Source: Lactobacillales bacterium | GTDB taxonomy: Bacteria > Bacillota > Bacilli > Lactobacillales > Vagococcaceae | NCBI GenBank assembly: GCA_015655485.1 | Contig: JAATEZ010000038.1 | Coordinates: 1 to 11,521, forward strand | DNA: 11,521 nt | Direction of reading: 5' to 3' | Shown: in pieces, positions 1 through 6,473 of the stretch | Position numbering within the stretch: position 1 is the stretch's first letter | Layout of the letters: the number at the start of each line of letters is the position of its first letter | Notes under the pieces: model-generated | Seen by the model: the letters and a program-made list of their open reading frames with translations, nothing else | What the model was told of the DNA's origin: nothing | Database searches by the model: none | Translations under genes and position numbers: made by a program

Positions 1-79
1 CTTCACCGGCTTTGCGGATCGCCTCTTCTTTGGTTTGAATGGATGCATTCATAATAATCATGTCTTCAGTTAAATTCAT
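1..79 (-). CDS. mtlF: Mannitol-specific PTS EIIA component, N-terminal part only
   Basis: Only the first 26 codons are in the window, starting MNLTEDMIIMNASIQTKEEA and running off position 1. This start is typical of free-standing mannitol EIIA proteins of Firmicutes, which take phosphate from HPr and pass it to the EIIB domain of MtlA. The active-site histidine lies outside the window. The ATG is 6 bp after the mtlR stop codon, and a weak ribosome site (AAGGCAGG) lies inside the last mtlR codons, so the two genes are probably translated from one message. A mannitol-1-phosphate dehydrogenase gene (mtlD) usually follows, but it is not visible here. The assignment rests on the short N-terminus plus its position after mtlR. 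Confidence 0.8.
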   Translation of the reverse strand, partial: MNLTEDMIIMNASIQTKEEAIRKAGE

Positions 80-85
80 TTTTGA

Positions 86-2173
86 TCAACCTGCCTTATC
101 CTCATTTATTTTCTTTAACTCCTCCACAAATAACTTGCTTAGCAGCTTATAGATAATATCGCGTGTCCCCGTTTTATAAATTTCCATATTTAAATCACTT
201 TCAACAATCGATTCGCTGATCCGTCCCAGAAATTCCTTATTCATTTCAGATAACGGATCCGGTCCTATCATCAATAAAATTCGCTTTAATTGCATTCCGG
301 TATGTTCAATGGATTCAATTTCATAGCCGGAGCTTAATTCGTAAATAGAAAAAAACGGCGTCTTGATATTCTTATCAACCCCATGAAACAAAGCATAATT
401 CGTATTGGGAATTCCCAACGGTGCCATCTGGTAACGTTCAATAATGGTTCGTGCTACTTCTTCCGGTTTTTCCAGGATACTTCCTTCTAAAACAGCACAT
501 ATTTCCAAAATAGTTTCTTCGACTGAATTACGTCTTTGAATATCTTTCAAATCAAAATTTTCCAAAATAGTATTTGCCATCTTCATTGCCTGGTAAAGTT
601 CTTCAAATTCAATCGGAGTCGTTGCCGGTACAATTTTTTGTTCATTCTTTGCGGTCATTTCCTGTATAGAGCTCAAATTGGGAAAAGCTTGCTGAATATA
701 GGTTTTGATCTCCTGAATCTCTTTTTCCATCAATAACGGCGAGATCAGTTTATATTCCAGTCGAAATCCCGGCAAAAAAACGGTCGACAGAATCATGTCG
801 TAAGCCTTATAGTCGATTTTATTCAAATTGGAAATTCGTGAAATCTTGATAGTCTCTACTTCCGGCAAAAATTTTCGAATACGGCTTTCCAACATTTTTG
901 AGGTGCCGATCCCGCTGGGACAAACCACTAGAAACGACAAATTTTTTTGGATCGGCGAACGCTCTAACGCCGCAGCAAAATGAATCACAATATAAGCCAC
1001 TTCATTAAGAGAAAACTTGTCCTCTTTAAAGACAATATTCAGATTTTTCGCGGTAATTTGATAAAGTTCCTGATATTCTTTTTTTATTTTTTCCAAAAGC
1101 GGATTATTCATCTCCGGAATTGGAGCAAGCAATCTTTTCAAAGCAGCACTGATATGCGTCAGCAAATCATGATAGAGCATCTCATCCTGACGAAAATCCC
1201 AATGAAATTCATCCGAAACGTCCCCTATCAATGCTTTGACCCGAAATGACAATTCCACATCAAAAGATTCCAGAAAAATATTCTGCGATACCTGATAATT
1301 AATCCCTCCCAGCTGGACTGAAAAGAAAAAAATTTCATTTTCGGGAAATTCCAGATGTGTTGTTTCTTTCAAATCAACCATAATTTTTTCTGCAGTTGAA
1401 TACAGCTCAAAATCTTCCTTTTTTTTATTTTGAAATTTTTTGATAAAATGCCCTTGTTTGACTCGGTCAATCGTAACAGCTAAAAAGATAATGATCTGCT
1501 GGAGACGGCTGTCATCCATTTTGCTATTCAAATAATTCGTTTCTTTAGCCAGCGCTTGATAAACCACAAAAAGTGTTTCTGCCGCAATAAAATGTAAAAA
1601 ATAAAGCTCGTCTGTTTCATTTATCTGTGCCGATTTTGAAATGAATTGAAAAAAACTATATTCATTTGTTTCACTGTTGATAAGCCCGCTCAATAACTGC
1701 CGACGAACCTCTTCACTCACTTCAATCCCGATTCCGCGGGATTTTTTTCGTTTAAGCCGAATTTGAAAATCCTCAAAAATCTCTTCAATGATCTTTAAAT
1801 CTGAGTGAATAGTTGTAATACTGACATTAAAATCAATCGCCAAAGACTCCATTTTGATTTCTTCGTCTGATAATAAAATCTGACAGGCAATGGCACTCTG
1901 CCGCTGAGTTGAATCCAAAACATTATCTTTTCTCGCCAAATTTTCCTGCAGTTGTTTCAAAAAAACAGTCTCTCCGACCAGCCGATAACCGGCAGTTCTT
2001 TTTTTGACCAACTTGATTTGGGAATGTGCCAGAGAGGACTCAATACTCGATAATTCCCGGTAGATGGTACGATTGCTGACATTTAATAACCGGCTCAGGT
2101 TCGCCAAAGGGATTCCGGCAGAATGCTGAATTAGTAATTTTAATATTTTTTTTTCGCGATAAGAAAAATACAA
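86..2173 (-). CDS. mtlR: MtlR, PRD-type transcriptional activator of the mannitol operon
   Basis: The 695-residue protein has the full MtlR layout. There is an N-terminal DNA-binding region with a helix-turn-helix near residues 20-45 and a second one near 105-130, then two PTS regulation domains (about 185-290 and 300-405). An EIIB-like domain has the Cys motif CPSGIGTS (Cys418), and a C-terminal EIIA-like domain has a histidine in ALFHG (His597). These positions nearly match the phosphorylatable Cys419 and His599 described for Bacillus subtilis MtlR. In that family, phosphorylation of PRD2 by HPr activates the protein, while phosphorylation of the EIIB/EIIA domains reports on mannitol flux. 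The start codon is TTG at 2171-2173, chosen because a strong AAGGGGG site lies 6 bases upstream and the conserved N-terminus begins there. The gene follows mtlA after a hairpin and precedes mtlF. No separate promoter is evident, so read-through from mtlA is likely. Confidence 0.93.
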   Translation of the reverse strand: MYFSYREKKILKLLIQHSAGIPLANLSRLLNVSNRTIYRELSSIESSLAHSQIKLVKKRTAGYRLVGETVFLKQLQENLARKDNVLDSTQRQSAIACQILLSDEEIKMESLAIDFNVSITTIHSDLKIIEEIFEDFQIRLKRKKSRGIGIEVSEEVRRQLLSGLINSETNEYSFFQFISKSAQINETDELYFLHFIAAETLFVVYQALAKETNYLNSKMDDSRLQQIIIFLAVTIDRVKQGHFIKKFQNKKKEDFELYSTAEKIMVDLKETTHLEFPENEIFFFSVQLGGINYQVSQNIFLESFDVELSFRVKALIGDVSDEFHWDFRQDEMLYHDLLTHISAALKRLLAPIPEMNNPLLEKIKKEYQELYQITAKNLNIVFKEDKFSLNEVAYIVIHFAAALERSPIQKNLSFLVVCPSGIGTSKMLESRIRKFLPEVETIKISRISNLNKIDYKAYDMILSTVFLPGFRLEYKLISPLLMEKEIQEIKTYIQQAFPNLSSIQEMTAKNEQKIVPATTPIEFEELYQAMKMANTILENFDLKDIQRRNSVEETILEICAVLEGSILEKPEEVARTIIERYQMAPLGIPNTNYALFHGVDKNIKTPFFSIYELSSGYEIESIEHTGMQLKRILLMIGPDPLSEMNKEFLGRISESIVESDLNMEIYKTGTRDIIYKLLSKLFVEELKKINEDKAG

Positions 2174-2190
2174 AATATACCCCCTTTTCC

Positions 2191-2236
2191 AAAAAAAAGC
2201 TAAAGTGGTAATAAGTCTGCCACTTTAGCTTTTTTT
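2191..2236 (-). terminator. Rho-independent terminator-like hairpin between mtlA and mtlR
   Basis: Read on the minus strand, AGCTAAAGTGG pairs perfectly with CCACTTTAGCT around a 10-11 base loop and is followed by eight T. The 5' side is flanked by A residues that extend the stem and overlap the mtlA stop codon. It sits inside the operon, so it probably makes mtlA transcripts more abundant than mtlR-mtlF transcripts through partial termination. Confidence 0.85.
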
Positions 2237-3665
2237 ATTCTTTCAATTTATCCACAATTTCATCATATTTGGGACTGTTCAAAAAATTTTCAACTGACAC
2301 TCGTAGGGCATGCGGCGTTCTCTCCTTGGCACGTTCAGCTAATTCTTGCTGAGTAATTACCAGCAAACCTTCATCATCCTGCAAATTATTGATGGCTGAG
2401 TTTGTAACTGAAATTTCGATCCCGGCTTTTTTGATTTTATTTTTTAGGATAGAAGCCCCCATTGCCGAAGAGCCCATACCGCCATCACAAGCAAAAATAA
2501 TTTTTTTAACATCTTTATAATCTTTCACTGCTTGCTGTCCGTTCTGAGTTGCTGGAACAATCTTACTTTTTGATTCTGCCTTCATCTGTTTCATTTGAGC
2601 CTGTTTTACAATGATCTCCTCGTCATTTGCCTCCCTTTTATCCGTTTTCAAAATTACGGCAGCGACTAAAAACGAAACCAGTGCTGCCAAGAAGACTCCT
2701 AATAGAATCTGCAAATAATTTCCTTTTGGAGTCATCAGCAAAACAGCAATAATGGATCCTGGAGAAGCTGCTGCTTTTAATCCTGTATCTAAGACAGAAA
2801 ATGTGAAAGTGCCAGTCACTCCACCTGCGATTGCCGCAATAATCAGAGAAGGCTTCATTAAAATATACGGAAAATAAATTTCATGAATCCCTCCAAAAAA
2901 TTGAATCAAAATCGCACCAGGGGCAGAAGCTTTTGCCATTCCCTTACCAAAAAGCACATATGCCAGCAATATTCCAAAACCTGGACCAGGATTTGCCTCC
3001 AATAAAAACAGGACTGATTTTCCTGCAGAAGCTACTTGTTGAATCCCTAATGGAACTAAAATACCATTTCCCACAGCATTATTTAAAAATAAAACTTTGG
3101 CTGGTTCGATAAAAATATTGGCCAGCGGCAGCATATGGATAGATATGATCCAATCCACACCACTGCTAATAAAACTATTGCCTGCAACTACTAACGGATT
3201 AACAATAAAAATTCCAAAAATAGCAAGTACCATTCCGATAATTCCGCTGGAAAAATTATCGTACAGCATCTCAAATCCGGTTTTGTCTTTATCTCGAAAA
3301 ATAATATCAAATCGTTTAATGCACCAGCCGCCCAAAGGCCCCATGATCATAGCGCCTAAAAACATTGGAATATCTGACCCGGCAATAACTCCCATAACAG
3401 CTATTGCACCAACCACTGCACCACGTTCTCCATAAACCATCCTACCTCCTACATAAGCTATCAAGAGCGGGATCAGATAAATTTTCATTGGATCGATTAA
3501 AGTAGCAATATGAGAATTCGGCCACCACCCGCTAGCCATAAAAATGGCTGTAATTAAGCCCCAAGCAATAAGTGCAGAAATATTAGGCATAATCATGCCG
3601 CTTAAATAACTACCTACTTTTTGAATCCTTGACTTCAAGCTTTTTTTTTCATTTGTTATATCCAC
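2235..3665 (-). CDS. mtlA: Mannitol-specific PTS EIICB permease
   Basis: This 476-residue membrane protein transports mannitol and phosphorylates it to mannitol-1-phosphate. The EIIC part (about residues 15-340) has several hydrophobic segments and the signature GGIHEIYFPY at 258-267. Family knowledge places the substrate-binding His-Glu pair there (His261/Glu262). A linker rich in Lys, Gln and Glu (about 341-385) leads to an EIIB domain whose motif FACDGGMGSS carries the phosphorylated Cys393. No EIIA domain is fused, which agrees with a separate mtlF downstream. The start is GTG at 3663-3665, with AAGGAGA about 10 bases upstream; an ATG slightly further up runs into a stop after three codons. 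The promoter and an inverted-repeat operator lie directly upstream. The length fits EIICB forms of Firmicutes. Confidence 0.95.
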   Translation of the reverse strand: MDITNEKKSLKSRIQKVGSYLSGMIMPNISALIAWGLITAIFMASGWWPNSHIATLIDPMKIYLIPLLIAYVGGRMVYGERGAVVGAIAVMGVIAGSDIPMFLGAMIMGPLGGWCIKRFDIIFRDKDKTGFEMLYDNFSSGIIGMVLAIFGIFIVNPLVVAGNSFISSGVDWIISIHMLPLANIFIEPAKVLFLNNAVGNGILVPLGIQQVASAGKSVLFLLEANPGPGFGILLAYVLFGKGMAKASAPGAILIQFFGGIHEIYFPYILMKPSLIIAAIAGGVTGTFTFSVLDTGLKAAASPGSIIAVLLMTPKGNYLQILLGVFLAALVSFLVAAVILKTDKREANDEEIIVKQAQMKQMKAESKSKIVPATQNGQQAVKDYKDVKKIIFACDGGMGSSAMGASILKNKIKKAGIEISVTNSAINNLQDDEGLLVITQQELAERAKERTPHALRVSVENFLNSPKYDEIVDKLKE

Positions 3666-3691
3666 TATGTGAACATCTCCTTCCTACTTTT

Positions 3692-3720
3692 ATTATAGAA
3701 ACAAATGAATTCGGATTCAA
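3692..3720 (-). promoter_or_regulatory. Sigma-A-type promoter of the mannitol operon
   Basis: On the minus strand a perfect TATAAT (3692-3697) lies 17 bp from TTGAAT (3715-3720). The -10 is about 27 bp upstream of the mtlA start codon. The weaker -35 suits an activator-dependent promoter. I found no convincing catabolite-responsive (cre) element. Confidence 0.8.
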
Positions 3721-3738
3721 AACAAAGAAGATAGAGTT

Positions 3739-3760
3739 TTGTCACAAACCTTCGTGACAA
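3739..3760. promoter_or_regulatory. Inverted repeat upstream of the mtlA promoter, probable MtlR operator
   Basis: TTGTCAC and GTGACAA form perfect 7-bp arms around an 8-bp centre (AAACCTTC). The site ends 19 bp upstream of the -35 hexamer, the expected place for a class I/II activator. TTGTCAC-type arms resemble the MtlR boxes described in bacilli. That match is from memory and was not computed. Confidence 0.65.
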
Positions 3761-4114
3761 ATTCTTATACAATATGTCGTTATATGTCTTTTTTTTCTGT
3801 CTGGGACGTGAATCTACTTGAATATTTATTGTGTTAAAACTTACGCTGATCGAAAAAAATCAAATTAAATTTGCCTGTTCACCATCTTGTATTTGCCTCA
3901 TAAATAGTTTCAAAGGTATTTTAGACTGTGACGATTTTCTTCAGATATGATTTTTTTTGGAGTAATTCCAGAAATAAACAGTTATTCTGTTGGACAAAGT
4001 TCATTTTTGGAAATAGTCTGCGCTTACACAAAAGTTCTTTTAAACTTTTCATTCAACTGATTCACAACTTTTTCAGTGGTAATTGCTTATAGATCTTCGG
4101 CTTTTAAAAGACAT
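3761..4114. other. Intergenic stretch without a recognisable gene
   Basis: No open frame of useful length is seen. On the minus strand, one frame at about 4085-3900 has coding-like residues (for example AITTEKVVNQLNEKFK) broken by several stops. It may be a decayed gene, but I cannot assign it to a family. The AT content is high. Confidence 0.4.
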
Positions 4115-4155
4115 AAAAAAAGCTATGAAATCCTTATGGGAAAGGTTTCATAGCT
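4115..4155 (-). terminator. Rho-independent terminator
   Basis: On the minus strand AGCTATGAAACCTT pairs with AAGGATTTCATAGCT, with a single bulged base, and is followed by seven T. There is no intact gene directly upstream in that direction: positions 4156-4407 hold only short broken frames. The terminator may therefore have lost its gene, or it may act as a backup behind the terminator at 4408-4444. Confidence 0.8.
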
Positions 4156-4407
4156 GGCAAAATATCTTCTTTCTTGATTGTAAATTAACCGTTAAAAGGT
4201 GCTAAATTAAAAAAGAACAAATTAAGGAACCATCTGCTCAAATTTTGCAGCTGCAACAGGTAATATAACCTGAAAAAGTTGTAACATCAGCGATATTCAA
4301 AAGTTTTTTCCTTGTGTAACGGTTCCGCGGATGTCTTTATTAACATGTCTTTTTCATTTATTACAAAAATCTATTAATCACTCATTTTTTAACGATCGGA
4401 TGTATAG

Positions 4408-4444
4408 AAAAAAGCGGCGAAAATCTTTATTCGGCTTTCGCAGC
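4408..4444 (-). terminator. Terminator of the decayed ABC ATPase copy
   Basis: On the minus strand GCGAAA pairs with TTTCGC. The stem continues past one mismatch with two G-C pairs and is followed by six T. It overlaps the end of the ancestral ATPase frame (last residues KKAAKAE, then TAA). The intact ATPase copy at 5771 lacks this element. Confidence 0.6.
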
Positions 4445-4713
4445 CTTCTTTTCATTAATCTCATTCAAAACTCCTGACTTCATCTTATAGATACTGTCCG
4501 CCATTTCCAGAGAGTCACGCTGATGTGTGAGATAATGATGCTTTTACCGGAATTATGAAACAGCTTAAATAATCTGAGTACTTCTTTTTTGGTAGCCTCA
4601 TCCAGATAATAAGTACTGGGGGTCCCTTTTAAAAGAACCCCCTCCAAATCGCTTTCACTTCTCTCTGAAACAATTAAAATATCAGCACCCAGCCGCTCCT
4701 CTGTACTTTCCAG
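4439..4713 (-). pseudogene. Chimeric remnant of a duplicated ABC permease-ATPase gene pair
   Basis: Two pieces of a second ABC copy are joined here. Positions 4439 to about 4600 match the 3' end of the ATPase gene (5783 to about 5950). Positions from about 4600 to 4713 match an N-terminal piece of the permease gene (about 7425-7540, residues STEERLGADILIV to STYYMDEAT). Identity is about 90% by eye. The roughly 1.5 kb that separates these parts in the intact locus is missing, and the join falls on a shared TCATCCA. A one-base deletion near 4529-4532 relative to the intact gene shifts the frame just before the H-loop. The open frame of 111 codons at 4480-4815 is thus a chance product and ends in out-of-frame residues. 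Restoring the frame gives the ATPase tail NEINEKKAAKAE. It has no Walker A, no signature motif and no transmembrane helix. Confidence 0.85.
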
Positions 4714-4815
4714 ATAACATATCTTGGCGGCAGTTCTCTGACTGATTTCGCCATTTAGATATCGTTCAACAACCTTTACCTTTTCCAGTGCTTCAACTTT
4801 ACTTTTTCCGTACAT
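4714..4815 (-). pseudogene. IS transposase OrfA-like N-terminal fragment
   Basis: About 34 codons starting MYGKSKVEALEKVKVVERYL read like the helix-turn-helix start of an IS3/IS150-type OrfA (lysine-rich start, then YLNGEISQRTAAKIC). The reading then passes directly into the duplicated permease fragment, so the rest of the transposase is gone. The ATG at 4813-4815 has GGGAG 8 bases upstream. I cannot name the IS, and no partner inverted repeat is seen. The family call rests on the short helix-turn-helix alone. Confidence 0.55.
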
Positions 4816-4821
4816 AAAATA

Positions 4822-4863
4822 ACTCCCAAGTAGGTTTTATATTTTAGTGCCCTACTTGAGAGT
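4822..4863. repeat. Imperfect 13-bp inverted repeat
   Basis: ACTCCCAAGTAGG and CCTACTTGAGAGT pair with one mismatch around a 16-bp AT-rich loop. The repeat lies between the toxin gene and the transposase fragment. It could be part of an IS end or a weak terminator for the toxin-antitoxin operon; the T-run after it is poor (TATTTTAT). Confidence 0.6.
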
Positions 4864-4889
4864 ATCCTATCATAGCTGGCGGCTGTTAC

Positions 4890-5177
4890 TTATTTTGGTA
4901 TATTTTTTTCATAATGAGACCATGCAGACCAAAGTTTTACAGTCTTTGTTTCTTTGTCCACCGTGTAAACTACTCGATGTCTCCCATTAATACGCACAGA
5001 GTATAACTCTTTTTGTTTTGGGCTCATTTCTTCTCTACTTCGTTCATTAGAAAACGGATTTAATTTTAAAATTTTTATAATCTCTTCATAGTCAACTTTT
5101 AATCCTGCTTGCTCCAACAATGGAATTTGTTTTTTCTTAACTTCTCTATGAACTAAAACCTTCCAATGCTCCTCCAT
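4890..5177 (-). CDS. RelE/ParE-superfamily toxin, Txe/YoeB type
   Basis: The 95-residue basic protein has the C-terminal pattern of Txe/YoeB mRNA interferases: VRINGRHRVVYTVD, then the ending WSAWSHYEK. Arg66/Arg68, His88 and Tyr89 are candidates for the catalytic residues, by analogy with YoeB (Arg65, His83, Tyr84). Such toxins cut mRNA in the ribosomal A site and are held inactive by their antitoxin. At 95 residues it is somewhat longer than classic Txe/YoeB (about 85) and does not carry the usual YoeB start. It begins 2 bp after the antitoxin stop codon, with GAGGGAG inside the antitoxin tail as ribosome site, so the two are translationally coupled. The frame is intact. The family is well supported; the exact subfamily is less sure. 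Confidence 0.85.
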   Translation of the reverse strand: MEEHWKVLVHREVKKKQIPLLEQAGLKVDYEEIIKILKLNPFSNERSREEMSPKQKELYSVRINGRHRVVYTVDKETKTVKLWSAWSHYEKNIPK

Positions 5178-5179
5178 AA

Positions 5180-5428
5180 TTATGCTCCCTCAAAATCTTT
5201 ATCAGTGGAGTTTTCCATAAGAGTAAATACATTTTCTAAAGTTCCAGTTCTTTGTAAATATAATTCTTCTTGGAGTGCTGTATACTCACGTTTAGAAATG
5301 ATCACTACTCCATCGTTTGAACTATTTGAATTTTTTATAGTTACTTCCAGTTCTTTGTTAGAGTTAGCTACTTCTTTAAGTACTTTGAACATGTCTTTTC
5401 TAAAATTAGTTGGTGTGATGACTTCCAT
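5180..5428 (-). CDS. Phd/YefM-family antitoxin
   Basis: The 82-residue protein begins MEVITPTNFRKDMFKVLKEV and continues with a VVIISKREYTALQEELYL strand-helix pattern, as in Phd/YefM (Axe-like) antitoxins. These have an N-terminal DNA-binding fold and a disordered acidic C-terminus that wraps the toxin; here the tail is ENSTDKDFEGA. It is the first gene of the operon and directly precedes the toxin. The ATG at 5426-5428 has AGAGGTGAG at good spacing. A large palindrome over the promoter fits autoregulation by the antitoxin or the toxin-antitoxin complex. Base composition is AT-rich compared with the ABC genes beyond 8200, consistent with arrival by transfer. Confidence 0.9.
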   Translation of the reverse strand: MEVITPTNFRKDMFKVLKEVANSNKELEVTIKNSNSSNDGVVIISKREYTALQEELYLQRTGTLENVFTLMENSTDKDFEGA

Positions 5429-5440
5429 TTAGCTCACCTC

Positions 5441-5484
5441 TCTTTGCCTATGTACATTATAACGTACATAGGCAAAGAATTCAA
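5441..5484 (-). promoter_or_regulatory. Promoter and palindromic operator of the toxin-antitoxin operon
   Basis: Perfect 15-bp arms (5441-5455 and 5464-5478, TCTTTGCCTATGTAC and its complement) surround an 8-bp centre. On the minus strand the centre contains TATAAT (5456-5461), and TTGAAT (5479-5484) lies 17 bp upstream of it. The operator therefore covers the -10 and the whole spacer, as expected for a Phd/YefM-repressed promoter. The spacer length and both hexamers are the same as at the mtlA promoter. Confidence 0.88.
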
Positions 5485-5549
5485 TACCTATTAATTGAAA
5501 TGACAACAGCATAGGTATGTTTGCACCTATTTTTTCTCTTCCAAATTTA

Positions 5550-5714
5550 CTATTCTTCCACGTTTTGGGTTTCTAGTTGTACGCCCTGGCAAACCAGTTC
5601 ATTTCCTGAAAAGATCGGTGTCACTCGATAAATGTCCAGTTCGTCTTTTAAATCTAGCGCCAAAACATGTTTTGGAATGAAAAGTTTTTTTAAACGATTA
5701 AGAAGGTATATCAT
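5550..5714 (-). pseudogene. C-terminal-region fragment of a DNA/RNA non-specific nuclease
   Basis: A 54-codon frame contains DIYRVTPIFSGNELVCQGVQ followed by LETQNVEE. This resembles the YRVTPIF...G(V)xxEAxSVED segment in DNA/RNA non-specific endonucleases of the streptococcal EndA / Endonuclease_NS_2 type. The catalytic DRGH-like region should lie upstream but is absent, and the frame stops early at TAG. A ribosome site before the ATG is not evident. Another short open stretch upstream, in a different frame (FVEPGKKTIMIPF), could be more decayed coding sequence that I cannot assign. The family call is from memory of the motif, with moderate certainty. Confidence 0.6.
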
Positions 5715-5770
5715 TTTTCTGGCTAAGGAATCTTGATATAAAAGGAATCATAATAGTTTTTTTACCTGGC

Positions 5771-6472
5771 TCAACAAAATCGCGCAGCCTTCTTTTCATT
5801 AATCTCATTCAACACTCCTGACTCCATCTTATAGACACTGTCCGCCAATTCCAGAGAATCACGCTGGTGTGTGACCATAATGAGGCTTTTACCGGAATTA
5901 TGAAACAGCTTAAATAATCTGAGTACTTCTTTTTTGGTGACTTCATCCAGATCGCTGGTCGGCTCATCTGCCAGCAGCAGATCTGGAAGCTGAATAAGCG
6001 CGCGGGCAATGGCGACCCGTCTTTGTTCACCACCGGAAAGATTTTTGGGATACTCGTCCGCCAGTTTTTTCATGCCGATTTTTTCCAGCAGGTCTTCAGC
6101 AAACAGCAATTCTGAGGCTGCATCATGTTTGTTCTTGAATATGTACAACGGCATTCTCAAATTATCGATCACGGTAAAATTATTCAACAAACTCTTTCCC
6201 TGCGGAATAAAACCGATTTTCCGGTTGCGAAAATGTGATTTTTCATTGACCGTCATCTTTTCATAAGAGATTCCGTTGAAAAGTATGGTGCCCTCAGTTG
6301 GTTCCAGCAAACCGGCGATCAAGTTAAGCAAGGTGGATTTCCCGCTGCCCGATTTCCCGATAATTCCCACAAATTCGCCGGTCTCAACCTTCAAATCGAC
6401 ATGATCAACTGCCGCAAACTCTTCCCCTCTGCGCCGGTACATTTTTTTTAGTGCAGATACTTCTAATAACAT
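5771..6472 (-). CDS. ABC transporter ATP-binding protein, MacB/LolD type
   Basis: The 233-residue ATPase is complete in its motifs: Walker A GKSGSGKST (39-47), Q-loop near Gln91, signature LSGGEQRR (145-152), Walker B LLLADE (165-170) with D-loop SDLD, and H-loop His202 (MVTHQ). It would power the FtsX-type permease encoded directly upstream. The start codon lies 1 bp after the permease stop, with GGAGG inside the permease's last codons, which shows tight coupling. MacB/LolD-type systems usually couple ATP use to mechanical work on extracytoplasmic partners rather than to classic import. The last residues (AARFC) differ from the remnant copy at 4439, which ends AAKAE before a terminator. The tail of this copy therefore looks replaced at position 5783, and no terminator follows it. 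The catalytic core is untouched. Confidence 0.93.
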   Translation of the reverse strand: MLLEVSALKKMYRRRGEEFAAVDHVDLKVETGEFVGIIGKSGSGKSTLLNLIAGLLEPTEGTILFNGISYEKMTVNEKSHFRNRKIGFIPQGKSLLNNFTVIDNLRMPLYIFKNKHDAASELLFAEDLLEKIGMKKLADEYPKNLSGGEQRRVAIARALIQLPDLLLADEPTSDLDEVTKKEVLRLFKLFHNSGKSLIMVTHQRDSLELADSVYKMESGVLNEINEKKAARFC

Positions 6473-6473
6473 A

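Noticed and set aside
980..1249. Plus-strand open frames opposite mtlR, mtlA and the ABC genes
   Set aside because: They are antisense shadows of well-supported genes, without ribosome sites or recognisable domains.
3666..3850. Riboswitch or catabolite-responsive element in front of mtlA
   Set aside because: The leader from the promoter to the start codon is too short for a riboswitch, and no sequence close to the cre consensus was found.
4480..4815. Open frame of 111 codons as a real protein
   Set aside because: It is a chance join of a transposase start, a permease fragment and a frameshifted ATPase tail, with no complete domain.
5511..5535. Plus-strand terminator (ATAGGT/ACCTAT hairpin followed by T6)
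   Set aside because: The stem is only 6 bp and no plus-strand gene precedes it. Its left arm can also pair with 5484-5491, so no single structure is supported.
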